DNA of 64,000 nucleotides from Thiomonas delicata (lineage in GTDB: Bacteria; Pseudomonadota; Gammaproteobacteria; Burkholderiales; Burkholderiaceae_C), in NCBI RefSeq assembly GCF_900088825.1, contig NZ_LT592170.1, forward strand, positions 1,682,109 to 1,746,108, in the 5' to 3' direction. Positions 1-9,495 of this stretch are shown here, piece by piece. Position numbers and translations under genes: made by a program. Within the stretch, counting starts at the first letter, position 1; each line of letters begins with the position of its first letter. The notes under the pieces are model-generated. The model was not told the DNA's origin, ran no database searches, and saw nothing but the letters and a program-made list of their open reading frames with translations.

Positions 1-2
1 GC

Positions 3-1613
3 GGGCGCGGCAGCCTCAAGGTGCGCGCGCGCTGGAGCGTGGAGGAACTGGCGCGCGGCCAGTGGCAGCTGGTGGTCACCGAACTGCCGCCGGGGACCTC
101 GACCCAGCGCGTGCTGCAGGAGATCGAGGAGCTCACCGACCCCAAGCCCAAGGCCGGCAAGAAGGCCGTCAGCGCCGAGCAGCAGCAACTCAAGCAGACC
201 GTGCTCGCGGTGCTCGACGGCGTGCGCGACGAGTCCGGGCGCGACGCCGCGGTGCGCCTGGTGCTCGAGCCCAAGAGTTCGCGCGTGCCGGTGGAGGAGA
301 TGGTGTCGGTGCTGCTGTCCACCACCAGCCTGGAGCAGAGCGTGCCGCTCAACCTGGTGGTGGTCGGCGCCGACGGCAAGCCGCGCCAGAAGCCGCTGCT
401 GGACATCCTGCGCGAATGGACCGCGTTCCGCCAGGCCACGGTACGGCGCAGAAGCGCGCACCGCCTGCAGCAGGTGCAGGAGCGCCTGCACATTCTCGAG
501 GGGCGGCGCATCGTGCTGCTCAACATCGACGAGGTCATCCGCATCATCCGCGAAAGCGACGAACCCAAGCCGGCGCTGATCGAGCACTTCGCGCTCAGCG
601 ACCGCCAGGCCGAGGACATTCTGGAAATCCGCCTGCGCCAGCTCGCGCGCCTGGAGGCGATCAAGATCGAACAGGAGATCGACAAGCTCACCACGGAGCA
701 GAAGGAACTGCAGACCCTGCTCGGCGACGACAAGGCGCTCACGCGCCGGGTGATCAAGGAGATCGAGCAGGACGCCAAGCAGTTCGGCGACGACCGCCGC
801 ACGCTCATCCAGGCCGAAAGCCGCGCCACCCTGGAGGTGCGCGTGCCCGACGAGCCGGTGACGGTCATCGTCTCGCAAAAGGGCTGGCTGCGCACGCAGA
901 AGGGCCACGGTCTGGCCGCCACCAACCTGAGCTTCAAGCCCGGCGACGCGCTCTACGCTACTTTCGAGTGCCGCAGCACGGGCATGTTGTGGGTGCTGGG
1001 CAGCGACGGGCGCGCCTACAGCATTCCCATCGCCGGCCTGCCGGGCGGCCGCGGCGACGGCCAGCCGGTGACGAGTTTCATCGAACTGACCTCGGGCACG
1101 CTGCCCGCCCATTACTGGGCCGGGCCGGCCGACACGCCGCTGCTGCTGGCGTCGTCGGGCGGCTATGGTTTCATCGCCCCGGCCGAGAGCCTGGGCAGCC
1201 GGCAGAAGGGGGGCAAGACTTTCGTCGCGCTGGAGCCCGGCGAAACCCTGCTGGCGCCGCAAGCCCTGCGTGGCGTGGCGGCGGAAGGCGGCGCGACGCC
1301 GATGGCCGACCGCATCGCCGTGCTCGGCAGCAGCGGGCGTCTGCTGGTGTTCGGCACCGACGAGCTGCGCGAACTGCCGCGCGGCGGGCGCGGCGTCATG
1401 CTCATGGCGCTCGATGCGAAGGAAAGCGTGCGTGCGGTGCAGGCGCTGATGCCGAAGGCCGCCTTGGAACTGACCGGAACCGGACGCGGCGGCGCGGCCA
1501 AGACCATGGTTTTCGAGCACCGTGCGCTGCAGGCCTATGCCGGCAAGCGCGCGCGCAGGGGCAAGGACCTGGGCGCGCCGAGCTTCAAGCCCACGGGCTT
1601 GCGCGCCGTCTGA
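3..1613 (+). CDS. parC: DNA topoisomerase IV subunit A, C-terminal part (5' truncated by window edge)
   Basis: ParC with ParE decatenates daughter chromosomes after replication. The frame is open to the left edge; residues GRGSLK precede the first in-window GTG, so the real start lies outside. The visible 536 residues cover the end of the tower/coiled-coil domain (a charged helical stretch rich in IEQEIDKL-type sequence around residues 190-260) and the C-terminal beta-pinwheel, with glycine-rich repeats such as GWLRTQKGHG. The catalytic tyrosine would be upstream and is not visible. ParC is preferred over GyrA because the C-terminal domain is short and I see no GyrA-box, but GyrA is not fully excluded. 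Confidence 0.88.
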   Translation, partial: GRGSLKVRARWSVEELARGQWQLVVTELPPGTSTQRVLQEIEELTDPKPKAGKKAVSAEQQQLKQTVLAVLDGVRDESGRDAAVRLVLEPKSSRVPVEEMVSVLLSTTSLEQSVPLNLVVVGADGKPRQKPLLDILREWTAFRQATVRRRSAHRLQQVQERLHILEGRRIVLLNIDEVIRIIRESDEPKPALIEHFALSDRQAEDILEIRLRQLARLEAIKIEQEIDKLTTEQKELQTLLGDDKALTRRVIKEIEQDAKQFGDDRRTLIQAESRATLEVRVPDEPVTVIVSQKGWLRTQKGHGLAATNLSFKPGDALYATFECRSTGMLWVLGSDGRAYSIPIAGLPGGRGDGQPVTSFIELTSGTLPAHYWAGPADTPLLLASSGGYGFIAPAESLGSRQKGGKTFVALEPGETLLAPQALRGVAAEGGATPMADRIAVLGSSGRLLVFGTDELRELPRGGRGVMLMALDAKESVRAVQALMPKAALELTGTGRGGAAKTMVFEHRALQAYAGKRARRGKDLGAPSFKPTGLRAV

Positions 1614-1656
1614 CGGCCGGCGATCAAGCCGGTTGCCGGCGCGGGGGCGTCGGCGC

Positions 1657-2112
1657 CTATTCGAGTTCGACGATGAGCTCGATTTCCACCGCCGCGCCCA
1701 GCGGAATCTGCGCCACGCCGAAGGCGCTGCGGGCGTGCTGGCCCTTGGCGCCGAACACCTTGCCGAACAGCTCGGAGGCGCCGTTGATCACCAGGTGCTG
1801 CTCGGTGAAGGTGGGCAGCGAGTTCACCAGCCCCATGAGCTTGACCACGCGGCGGATGCGGTCGAGGTTGCCGGTGGCGGCGTGCAGCGTGCCCAGTAGG
1901 TCGATGGCGACCAGGCGGGCGGCCTCCTGGCCTTGCGCGGTGGTCAGCTCGCGCCCGAGCTGGCCGGCCCAGACCGCGCCGTCCTTCTTGCTGATGTGGC
2001 CGGAGAGGAAAACCAGGTTGCCGGTCTGGACGAAGGGCAGATAGGCGGCGGCGGGCGCAGCGACTTGCGGCAGCGTGATGCCGAGTTCCTGCAGGGTGGT
2101 GTAGACGGACAT
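1657..2112 (-). CDS. RidA family protein (YjgF/YER057c/UK114)
   Basis: RidA proteins are small trimeric enzymes that deaminate reactive enamine/imine intermediates made by PLP enzymes. This 151-residue protein has the family pattern: an early LVFLSGHIS strand, a GRELTTAQGQEAAR helix and a C-terminal GAAVEIELIVELE strand. A conserved arginine of classical RidA is not evident at the end, so this looks like a RidA subfamily with uncertain activity. An ATG at 2112 (MSVYTTL) is preferred to the upstream GTG at 2142 because it begins exactly where family members begin. It is convergent with parC. Confidence 0.85.
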   Translation of the reverse strand: MSVYTTLQELGITLPQVAAPAAAYLPFVQTGNLVFLSGHISKKDGAVWAGQLGRELTTAQGQEAARLVAIDLLGTLHAATGNLDRIRRVVKLMGLVNSLPTFTEQHLVINGASELFGKVFGAKGQHARSAFGVAQIPLGAAVEIELIVELE

Positions 2113-2178
2113 GATGGCGATGTGTTCCGGGGAAAGTCGCACAGCATAAAAGCGTTTTGCCGTGCGGGTGGTGCGCCG

Positions 2179-2823
2179 TTATCCGGCATGTTCCAGGGCG
2201 CGGATCTGGCGGTCCTGCCAGCGGGCGAACGCCAGCATGGCCACGGTGGCGCCGATGAGGGCGAAGAACATGTCGGATTGGGTGTCCCAGGGGTCGCCCT
2301 GGGTGCCGAGAAAGTCCTGCGCGCCCATGCCCAGCGCCAGCGCCACCCACCACTCGACGAGTTCGTAGAAAGCGCTCACCGCCATCGCGACGCAGACGCC
2401 GAGAAAACCCGCCATGCGGGCGTGCGCCCTCGCCACATAGCCGCCACGCAGCAGGATCTCGCGCGCTACCAGCGCCGGCACCAGGCCCTGCATGAAGTGG
2501 CCGATCTTGTCGTAGGGATTGCGCCCGAGGTGCAGCAAATCCTGCAGCCAGAAGCCCAGCGGGACCCGCGCGTAGGTGTAGGTGCCGCCGAGGATGAGCA
2601 CCAGCGCGTGCAGGGCGACGAGCACGTACAGCAGCGGCGTGAGCGGGAAGCGGCGCCAGGTGGCGGCCATGACGGGCAGGGCGATGAGCACCGGCGCCAC
2701 TTCGAGCAGCCAGGTGGCGCGGTCGTGCGGCGCGACGCCGGAAGCGACGAGCGCGACCAGCACGAGGCCGCCGAGGGCGAGGGGAAGGCGTGGTGAATTC
2801 GGCATGGATGGATGTGCTTGCAT
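2179..2823 (-). CDS. DUF2238 / YjdF-like integral membrane protein
   Basis: A 214-residue inner-membrane protein with about six hydrophobic segments (roughly residues 14-30, 38-55, 62-78, 105-122, 138-160 and 185-205). The motifs GRNPYDKIGHFMQG, SAFYELVEWW and DTQSDMFFALIGA are characteristic of the YjdF/DUF2238 family, whose biochemical function is not established. It may start at 2823 or at the internal ATG at 2805 (MPNSPRL). It follows an SDR gene by 30 nt on the same strand, so the two may be cotranscribed. Confidence 0.8.
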   Translation of the reverse strand: MQAHPSMPNSPRLPLALGGLVLVALVASGVAPHDRATWLLEVAPVLIALPVMAATWRRFPLTPLLYVLVALHALVLILGGTYTYARVPLGFWLQDLLHLGRNPYDKIGHFMQGLVPALVAREILLRGGYVARAHARMAGFLGVCVAMAVSAFYELVEWWVALALGMGAQDFLGTQGDPWDTQSDMFFALIGATVAMLAFARWQDRQIRALEHAG

Positions 2824-2853
2824 GTCGGGCGCCTGTTGTGGACTCGACGGGGT

Positions 2854-3807
2854 TCACGCCCCCGCAGCGTAGTGCCGCCGCGCCCAGGCGACGGTGGCCG
2901 CGGCGGCCGGCTCGGCTGGCGTCGGCTGCAGGCCGAAGCGGGCGCGGAAGCGGCTGTCGTCGACGACGAAAGGCGCATCCCACTGGTAGCGCATCTCGAT
3001 GAGTTCCCGCATCAAGGGCATGAACACGCCGGCGGTCTTGAGCATCCAGATGGGCAATGGGGCGAGCCGGATGTCGCGCCCCAGTTGCTGGGAGCAGCGC
3101 TGCGTCAGCGCGCGCAGCGTCGGCGCGGGTTCGCAGGGCAGCATCCAGGGGCGGCCGTAGGCGTCGTCGTCGGCGCAGCCCAGGGCCGCGAGCCCGGCGG
3201 CCACGTCCGGGGTGTAGTGGTAGGTGTGCACCGCGTCCGGGTCAATGGGCAGGCGCACCGGCTTGCCCGCCAGCGCGGCGGGCCAGTACCAGTCGCCCAT
3301 GAAGCTGGCGACCGCCCCAGGGCCGTAGAAATCCGAGGCGCGTCCGCTCGTCGCCAGCACATCGCCCCGCTGGTGCGCGGCGAACAGGGTTTCGGCCACG
3401 CGGGCGCGAATCTCGCCCTTGCGGCTGCAGGGTTGCACGGGCGAGTCCTCGTTCAGCGCGCGCCCATTCGGCCGGCCCAGCATATAGACGTTGTCCAGCA
3501 CCACCAGGCGCGCTTTTATCCGCGCCGCGGCGGCGATCAGGTTGTCCATCAGGCGCGGCAGCGTCGCGGCCCACACCGCCGTGTCGTAAGGCGGGTTCAT
3601 GCAGTGATAGAGCGTGCGCGCGCCCTCGGCGGCGCGCAGGCAGAAGGCGGGGTCGAGCGCGTCCCCGGCCACGGCCTCGATACCCGGCGCCATGTCCTTG
3701 GGCGCGCGCTTGGCCACGCGCACCCGTTTGCCTTCGCGCACGAGTTGTTGCGCCAGGAGGGTCCCCACCTGGCCGGCGCCGAACAGGACGTGGAGGTCTT
3801 CTGCCAT
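2854..3807 (-). CDS. NAD(P)-dependent epimerase/dehydratase family protein (extended SDR)
   Basis: A 317-residue Rossmann-fold protein. The N-terminus has the nucleotide-binding GAGQVGT pattern (residues about 10-16), and the central part carries the extended-SDR core (LVVLDNVYMLG, then ASDFYGPGA). A clear YxxxK catalytic pair is not obvious at the usual place, so it may be an atypical SDR without dehydrogenase activity. The substrate cannot be told from sequence. It is divergent from the P-type ATPase gene and upstream of the YjdF-like gene. Confidence 0.75.
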   Translation of the reverse strand: MAEDLHVLFGAGQVGTLLAQQLVREGKRVRVAKRAPKDMAPGIEAVAGDALDPAFCLRAAEGARTLYHCMNPPYDTAVWAATLPRLMDNLIAAAARIKARLVVLDNVYMLGRPNGRALNEDSPVQPCSRKGEIRARVAETLFAAHQRGDVLATSGRASDFYGPGAVASFMGDWYWPAALAGKPVRLPIDPDAVHTYHYTPDVAAGLAALGCADDDAYGRPWMLPCEPAPTLRALTQRCSQQLGRDIRLAPLPIWMLKTAGVFMPLMRELIEMRYQWDAPFVVDDSRFRARFGLQPTPAEPAAAATVAWARRHYAAGA

Positions 3808-3944
3808 GGTCGTTTCCCTGTGTGATCCGGGCGCGTCGGCTCATGCGGACAAGGCCGCCGACGCGGCGAAGGGCCATAGTATCGGGCTTATGCGCCCCAT
3901 CCCGACCCGGTCACGCGGGCGATGCACTGGGTTGCCATCCTCCA

Positions 3945-6611
3945 ATGCCTATGCCGACTTCATCCATGGCGAATGAGAGCGGTCTGCCGCAGGAACCGCA
4001 TGCGCTGAGCGCCGGCGATGTGGCGCGGCATCTGCGCGTGCAGCCCGACGTGGGCCTGGCCGCCGACGAGATCGATGCGCGCCTGCTGCGCCACGGCCCG
4101 AACCGCCTGCCCGAGACGACGCCGCGCAGCTGGCTGCAGCGTGTGCTCGACCCGTTCCGCGATTTCATGATCATGGTGCTGCTGGCCGCCGCCGTGCTGT
4201 CGGGCTTCATCGGCGACATCGCGGACACGGTGGCCATCGCCGTGATCGTGCTGCTCAATGCCGTCATCGCCATCGTGCAGGAATGGCGCGCCGATCGCGC
4301 GATGCAGGCCTTGCGCCAGCTTGCCGCGCCCCGCGCCAGGGTGCTGCGCGATGGGCGTATGGCGGTGGTCGAAACGTCGCAGCTGGTGCTCGGCGACGTG
4401 GTGCTGCTCGAGGCCGGCGACATGATTCCAGCCGATCTGCGGTTGCACCACGTGGCGCAGCTGCGGGTGGACGAATCTGCCCTGACCGGCGAGTCGGTCT
4501 CGGCGCAGAAGCACGCCGCGCCGCTGCCGCCGCACGCCCTGCCGCTCGGCGATCAGGCCAATATGGCGTTCAAGGGCACGCTGGTGACCCACGGCCGCGC
4601 CACCGGCATCGTCATCGCCACCGGGGCGACGACGCAGCTCGGCCAGATCGCCGCACTGGTGCGGGCGGCCGGTCCGCGCAGCACGCCGCTGCAGCTGCGG
4701 CTGGCCGCGTTCGGCAAGCGCCTGTCGTTGGTGGTGCTGGCGATCTGCGCGCTGATCTTCGCCGTCGGCGTGTTGCGCGGCGAACCCTGGCTGCTGATGG
4801 CGCTGACGGCCGTCAGCCTCGCGGTGGCCGCGATTCCCGAGGCCCTGCCGGCGGTGGTGACCGTGCTGCTGGCGCTGGGCGCGCGCGCCATGGTGCGGGT
4901 GCACGCCCTGGTGCGGCGGCTGCCGGCGGTGGAAACGCTGGGGTCGGTCACCGTCATCTGCTCCGACAAGACCGGCACGCTGACCCTCAACCGCATGCGG
5001 GTGAAGGCATGGCGAACCTGGGGCGACCTGCCGGCGCAGCAGCTGTGGCGGGCCGCCGCGCTGTGCAACGACGCCGTGCCGGACACCGCCGCGGCAGCCT
5101 GGCGCGGCGACCCGACCGAAACCGCCCTGGTGGAGCAGGCCGGGGCGGAAGGGATCGACGTGGTCGCGTTGCGCGCGCGGCAGCCGAGGGCGGGAGAAAT
5201 TCCCTTCGATGCCGAGCGCAAGCGCATGACCACGTGGCACGCCGCGGCCGACGACGGCGCGAACGCGCCGCCATGGATCGCCATGACCAAGGGCGCGCCG
5301 GAAAGCGTGCTTCCGCGCTGCACGCACGTCCTCACCCGCCGCGGCGCCGAGCCGTTGCACGTGCACGAGGCGCTGGACTTCGCCCGGAGCCTGGCCGCGC
5401 AAGGCATGCGGGTGCTGGCGGTGGCGCAGCGCGACTGGCATGAGCAGCCGCGGGCCGAGGCCGACGCGGTCGAGCGCGACATGACCTTGCTGGGCCTCGT
5501 CGGCCTGCTCGACCCGCCGCGCCCCGAGGCCAAGCAGGCCGTGGCCGAATGCCTGGCCGCAGGGATCATCCCGGTGATGATCACCGGCGACCACCCCGCC
5601 ACGGCACTGGCCATTGCGCGTGAACTCGGCATCGCCGCCGAGGGGGCCAAGGCCCTGGGCGGCGCCGAACTCGCGGCGATGGACGCGGCCGCGCTGCGCG
5701 ACGCGGTGGCGCATGTGCGGGTCTATGCGCGCATGGATCCGGCGCAAAAGATCCGCATCGTGGCCGCGCTGCAGGCCAACGGCGAATTCGTCGCCATGAC
5801 CGGCGACGGGGTGAACGACGCCCCCGCGCTGCGCGCCGCCGATATCGGCGTGGCCATGGGCGCGGGCGGCACCGACGTGGCGCGCGAGGCCGCCAGCCTG
5901 GTGCTGCTGGACGACAACTTCGCCACCATCGTCGCCGCGGTGCGCGAAGGCCGGCGCATTTTCGACAACATCCGCAAGTTCGTTCGCTTCAACATGAGCG
6001 GCAACGCCGGAGCCGTGCTGATCCTATTTCTGGCGCCGTTCGTGGGGCTGCCGATCCCGCTGCTGCCGATTCACATCTTGTGGTTCAACATGGTCATCGA
6101 CGGCCTGCCGGGCCTGGCGCTGGCCACCGAACCCGCCGAGCGCGGCGTGATGCAGCGTCCGCCCCGGCCGCCCGGCGAGAGCGTGTTCGCGCATGGCCTG
6201 TGGCAGCACGCGCTGTGGGTGGGGCTGCTGATCGGCGGGCTGTGCCTGGGCGTGCAGGCCTGGGCTGCCGCGGTCGGCAACCCGCACGGCCAGACCATGG
6301 TGTTCACCGTGCTCACGCTCGCGCAGATGGCGCATGTGATGGCCATCCGGTCCGAGCGCGAATCCCTGTTCACCCTCGGCCTGCGCAGCAACCTGCCCCT
6401 GCTCGGCGCCGTGTCGCTGACCTTGGCGCTGCAGCTGGGCGTCGTCTACCTGCCGCTGCTGCAGCCGGTGTTCCATACCTTGCCGCTCGCGCCCGGCGAA
6501 CTCGCGGCCTGCCTGGGCTGCGCGTTGCTGGTGTTCGCCGCCGTGGAGGTCGAGAAGGCCTGGCGGCGCCGCGCCGGCCGGGCCATGCACGCGGCCATTG
6601 GCGCGGCATGA
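3945..6611 (+). CDS. cation-transporting P-type ATPase (P2A, Ca2+/Mn2+-type)
   Basis: An 888-residue inner-membrane pump that uses ATP to export a divalent cation. All hallmark motifs are visible: LTGESV in the actuator domain, IPEALP in membrane helix 4 (the Ca2+-type signature), the phosphorylated aspartate in SDKTGTLT (D341 from this start), and TGDGVNDAPALRAADIGVAMG in the P domain, followed by the C-terminal membrane bundle. The start is uncertain: ATGs at 3945, 3951 and 3966 are possible, none with a strong ribosome site. Cation specificity cannot be settled from the sequence. The gene stands alone between a divergent SDR and rhlE. Confidence 0.9.
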   Translation: MPMPTSSMANESGLPQEPHALSAGDVARHLRVQPDVGLAADEIDARLLRHGPNRLPETTPRSWLQRVLDPFRDFMIMVLLAAAVLSGFIGDIADTVAIAVIVLLNAVIAIVQEWRADRAMQALRQLAAPRARVLRDGRMAVVETSQLVLGDVVLLEAGDMIPADLRLHHVAQLRVDESALTGESVSAQKHAAPLPPHALPLGDQANMAFKGTLVTHGRATGIVIATGATTQLGQIAALVRAAGPRSTPLQLRLAAFGKRLSLVVLAICALIFAVGVLRGEPWLLMALTAVSLAVAAIPEALPAVVTVLLALGARAMVRVHALVRRLPAVETLGSVTVICSDKTGTLTLNRMRVKAWRTWGDLPAQQLWRAAALCNDAVPDTAAAAWRGDPTETALVEQAGAEGIDVVALRARQPRAGEIPFDAERKRMTTWHAAADDGANAPPWIAMTKGAPESVLPRCTHVLTRRGAEPLHVHEALDFARSLAAQGMRVLAVAQRDWHEQPRAEADAVERDMTLLGLVGLLDPPRPEAKQAVAECLAAGIIPVMITGDHPATALAIARELGIAAEGAKALGGAELAAMDAAALRDAVAHVRVYARMDPAQKIRIVAALQANGEFVAMTGDGVNDAPALRAADIGVAMGAGGTDVAREAASLVLLDDNFATIVAAVREGRRIFDNIRKFVRFNMSGNAGAVLILFLAPFVGLPIPLLPIHILWFNMVIDGLPGLALATEPAERGVMQRPPRPPGESVFAHGLWQHALWVGLLIGGLCLGVQAWAAAVGNPHGQTMVFTVLTLAQMAHVMAIRSERESLFTLGLRSNLPLLGAVSLTLALQLGVVYLPLLQPVFHTLPLAPGELAACLGCALLVFAAVEVEKAWRRRAGRAMHAAIGAA

Positions 6612-6644
6612 GCCCATCGCCCGGCCGTCCGCAGATGGGCGAAA

Positions 6645-6676
6645 CCCCGCGCGGCAGGGGCGCGCACGGCGCGGGG
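6645..6676 (+). terminator. GC-rich hairpin downstream of the P-type ATPase
   Basis: CCCCGCGC (6645-6652) is repeated inverted as GCGCGGGG (6669-6676), 33 nt after the ATPase stop codon. There is no T-run, so it is a weak candidate for termination or mRNA 3'-end protection. Confidence 0.35.
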
Positions 6677-6771
6677 ATGCCCTCCCCATGAGCGCAAAAC
6701 GGCATTCACTGCTAGGATGCGCGCTGCTGCCCGAAAGTCCAGTCATCGGGCGGCGGTCTATCTGACATCAT

Positions 6772-6798
6772 GGCCGGAGCCTCCGGCCGCCTTTTCTG
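6772..6798 (+). terminator. hairpin plus T-run in the rhlE leader (terminator or attenuator)
   Basis: GGCCGGAG and CTCCGGCC flank a single C (6772-6788) and are followed by GCCTTTTCTG, the layout of an intrinsic terminator. It sits 67 nt before the rhlE start codon, so it could either end the ATPase transcript or attenuate rhlE. No promoter could be placed reliably downstream of it. Confidence 0.5.
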
Positions 6799-6865
6799 TT
6801 GCGGACTGGCGTCGCGCCATGCGACGGCCGCAGAGCCAATGCCGCAGACTCGCGGCCATCTCCAC

Positions 6866-8263
6866 ATGCATTTTGATCAACTCGGGCTCGCTGAGCCCAT
6901 TCTGCTTGCCGTGCGCGAGCAGGGCTACACCACGCCCACCCCCATCCAGGCCCAGGCCATTCCCGCCGTGCTGCAAGGTGGCGATCTGCTGGCGGCAGCG
7001 CAGACCGGCACCGGCAAGACCGCGGCTTTCACCCTGCCCATCCTGCACCGACTGAGCCAGAGCGAACAGGCGCGCGATGCGCAAGGCCGCGTCATCCCCC
7101 GCGTGCTGGTGCTGGTGCCCACGCGTGAACTCGCCGCGCAAGTGGCCGAGAGCGTGCGCGACTACGGCAAGAACCTCAAGCTGCGCAGCATGGTCATGTA
7201 CGGCGGCGTGGGCATGCAGCCGCAGATCGACGCGCTCAAGCGCGGCGTCGACATCGTCGTCGCCACCCCGGGCCGCATGCTCGACCACCACGGCCAGCGC
7301 ACGCTCAACCTCTCCGGCATCAACACCCTGGTGTTGGATGAGGCCGACCGCATGCTCGACATGGGCTTCATCCACGACATCAAGCGCGTGCTCGCCCTGC
7401 TGCCCAAGCAGCGCCAGAACCTGCTGTTCTCGGCCACCTTCTCCGACGAGATCAAGACCCTGGCCAACGGCCTGCTGAACAAGCCGGCCGTGATCGAGGT
7501 GGCGCGCCGCAACGCCACCGCCACCACCGTGCAGCAAACGGTGCACCCGGTGGGCCGCGAGCGCAAGCGCGAGCTGCTCTCCCACCTCATCCGCGAAAGC
7601 AACTGGTACCAGGTGCTGGTGTTCATGCGCACCAAGCACGGCGCCAACCGCCTGGCCGAGCAGCTCAACACCGACGGCATCGGCGCCGATGCCATTCACG
7701 GCAACAAGAGCCAGGGGGCGCGCACCCGCGCGCTGGCCTCGTTCAAGAGCGGCAAGCTGCAGGTGCTGGTGGCCACCGACATTGCCGCGCGCGGCATCGA
7801 CATCGACCAGCTGCCCATGGTGGTGAACTACGAACTGCCCAACGTGCCCGAGGACTACGTGCACCGCATCGGCCGCACCGGCCGTGCCGGCGCCGAAGGC
7901 CAGGCCATCTCGCTGGTGTGCGTGGACGAGTTGCGTTTCCTGCGCGATATCGAGACCCTCATCGGCAAGCCCATCGACCGCAAACTCATCGCCGGGTTCG
8001 AACCCGATCCCAAGGAGCGTGCCCAGCCCATCCGCGTCGGCCGCACCACGATCGGCGGCGGCAAACCCGCCGGTGGCGGTGGCCAACGCCGCGGCGAAGG
8101 CCCGGCCCGCGGCAACGCCGGCCATGGCCACGGTCGCAGCGACGCCAGCGGCCATGCCCACGGCAGCGGACGTCGCGACGGCGGCCGCCCGGCCCCGGCG
8201 CGTACCGACTCCGGCCGCCGCGGCAGTTCCAGCGCGCCACGCCGCGACGGCAACCGCGGCTGA
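6866..8263 (+). CDS. rhlE: DEAD-box ATP-dependent RNA helicase, RhlE type
   Basis: A 465-residue RNA helicase acting in ribosome assembly and mRNA turnover. The helicase motifs are in order: Q-motif ([13 protein letters not shown]), motif I AQTGTGKT, motif II DEAD in [10 protein letters not shown], motif III SAT, then RGIDI and [10 protein letters not shown] in the second RecA domain. The last 75 or so residues form a Gly/Arg/His-rich disordered tail typical of RhlE-like helicases and likely bind RNA. The ATG at 6866 (MHFDQLGL) begins the family consensus; longer upstream starts run into non-conserved sequence. Confidence 0.92.
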   Translation: MHFDQLGLAEPILLAVREQGYTTPTPIQAQAIPAVLQGGDLLAAAQTGTGKTAAFTLPILHRLSQSEQARDAQGRVIPRVLVLVPTRELAAQVAESVRDYGKNLKLRSMVMYGGVGMQPQIDALKRGVDIVVATPGRMLDHHGQRTLNLSGINTLVLDEADRMLDMGFIHDIKRVLALLPKQRQNLLFSATFSDEIKTLANGLLNKPAVIEVARRNATATTVQQTVHPVGRERKRELLSHLIRESNWYQVLVFMRTKHGANRLAEQLNTDGIGADAIHGNKSQGARTRALASFKSGKLQVLVATDIAARGIDIDQLPMVVNYELPNVPEDYVHRIGRTGRAGAEGQAISLVCVDELRFLRDIETLIGKPIDRKLIAGFEPDPKERAQPIRVGRTTIGGGKPAGGGGQRRGEGPARGNAGHGHGRSDASGHAHGSGRRDGGRPAPARTDSGRRGSSSAPRRDGNRG

Positions 8264-8792
8264 TTCCACCAGTCCGCGGCCACGGTCTGCGGGCCATGGG
8301 TGCGGACTGGCGCATCAAAAAAAGGCGATCCGGACTGGGCTGCGTGTCATGGCGGCCCGGTCCGTTTTGCTCCCGGTGCTGGCGTGCCGCCGGGTTGCCG
8401 TTCTGCGGCCATGATGGCCGGGATCGACTTGTTGCCGTCTGCAGTGTTGGACTTGGACCGTGCGTCTGAATTCACCGGCCTGCGCGACTTTTCGCGCAGA
8501 TTCGGTGGAATGATGGCTTGGGCATCAGACCCTTCCCTGGGAATGTGAACTCATGTGAATGAGGTCAACGATGTCAGCGCCGCTTGCGCTACCAATGACA
8601 GAGCGGTCTTTAACCAGGGACGCGAGGATGCCGCTTAGCCGATGAATCTTGATGCCTCGCTGAGCGATGAGATCCAATTCCGGTTCTAACTTCACGACAT
8701 TCCAACACCGCGACCGGGAATCGCGCCACGCCCGTGGGTCGCAGGCCAAGCCTGGGTCAATCAAGGAAGGAGAGGAGGGAGACGTCGGGCGT
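8264..8792. other. 529-bp region without a convincing gene; possible remnant ORF
   Basis: No confident gene here. A minus-strand open frame at 8525-8764 (79 codons) has a plausible protein-like C-terminal half (residues such as KLEPELDLIAQRGIKIHRL) and lower GC than its surroundings, but I recognise no family and see no ribosome site. It may be the tail of a lost accessory gene. An A7 run at 8318-8324 lies downstream of rhlE. Confidence 0.3.
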
Positions 8793-9422
8793 TCAGAGCC
8801 GGGAGACGAATTCCTCCGGCCGGGGGCGCGGGCGTATCGGCTTGCGGTGTTGCACGGTGCCGATGGCCAGAAAGCAGACCGCGCGTTCCCCGTCCCGTAG
8901 CCCGAACAGCCGGCGCATGCCGTCGGTGTTGAGGGCCTGGCCGCTGACGAGGCCGGCGCCGAAGCCGTTGGCGTGCGCGATCAGCAGGATGTTCTGGATG
9001 GCGCAGCCCAGCGAGACCAGGCGTTCCTGGGCGGGGATTTCCGGGTGGCCGTCGGCATGCTCGCGGACGATGGCCAGTGCCAGGAATGGCCCCCGATGCG
9101 CCTTGTCGCGAGCCTCGGCCAGCGCATGGTCGTCGGCGTTCGGATCGCGTTCGCGCAAGGCCGCCGCGAACACCTCGCCCAGGGCGTCGCGCCGGTCGCC
9201 GGGAACGACGACAAAGCGCCAGGGCAGGATCTGGCCGTGATCGGGCGCGGCTGCCGCCGCCAGGAAAAACGCCTGGATCTGCGCGTCGCTGGGCCCCGGT
9301 TCGTGCAGGCGCTTGGGTCCGAACTGCTGTCGCGTCTGAATGATGGTCGCGGCCAGTTCGGCATAGGCCGGAGCCCCCGGTGGCGTTGGAGCGGGCGGCG
9401 TGGGTTCCGTCACGGCGGACAT
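8793..9422 (-). CDS. nitroreductase family protein (YdjA-like)
   Basis: A 209-residue FMN-dependent nitroreductase-fold protein. Features are an N-terminal IIQTRQQF helix, the APDHGQILPWRFVVV segment typical of the YdjA branch, and GCAIQNILLIAHANGFGAGLVSG in the dimer core. Family members use NAD(P)H and FMN to reduce nitro compounds or quinones; the natural substrate is usually unknown. The start at 9422 has a good ribosome site (CAGGAG 8 nt upstream). It lies 73 nt downstream of a NarK transporter on the same strand and may be read from the nar transcript. Confidence 0.85.
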   Translation of the reverse strand: MSAVTEPTPPAPTPPGAPAYAELAATIIQTRQQFGPKRLHEPGPSDAQIQAFFLAAAAAPDHGQILPWRFVVVPGDRRDALGEVFAAALRERDPNADDHALAEARDKAHRGPFLALAIVREHADGHPEIPAQERLVSLGCAIQNILLIAHANGFGAGLVSGQALNTDGMRRLFGLRDGERAVCFLAIGTVQHRKPIRPRPRPEEFVSRL

Positions 9423-9495
9423 GGCGATTCTCCTGGAAGGCCAATGGGAGCGATGATCCTGCGCACCAGCGTCCGGCTGTCGCTGAAGCGGGGCA

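Noticed and set aside
8525-8764. 79-codon minus-strand frame in the gap after rhlE
   Set aside because: It may be a remnant, but no family, start signal or conserved neighbour supports a gene, so it was not called as CDS.
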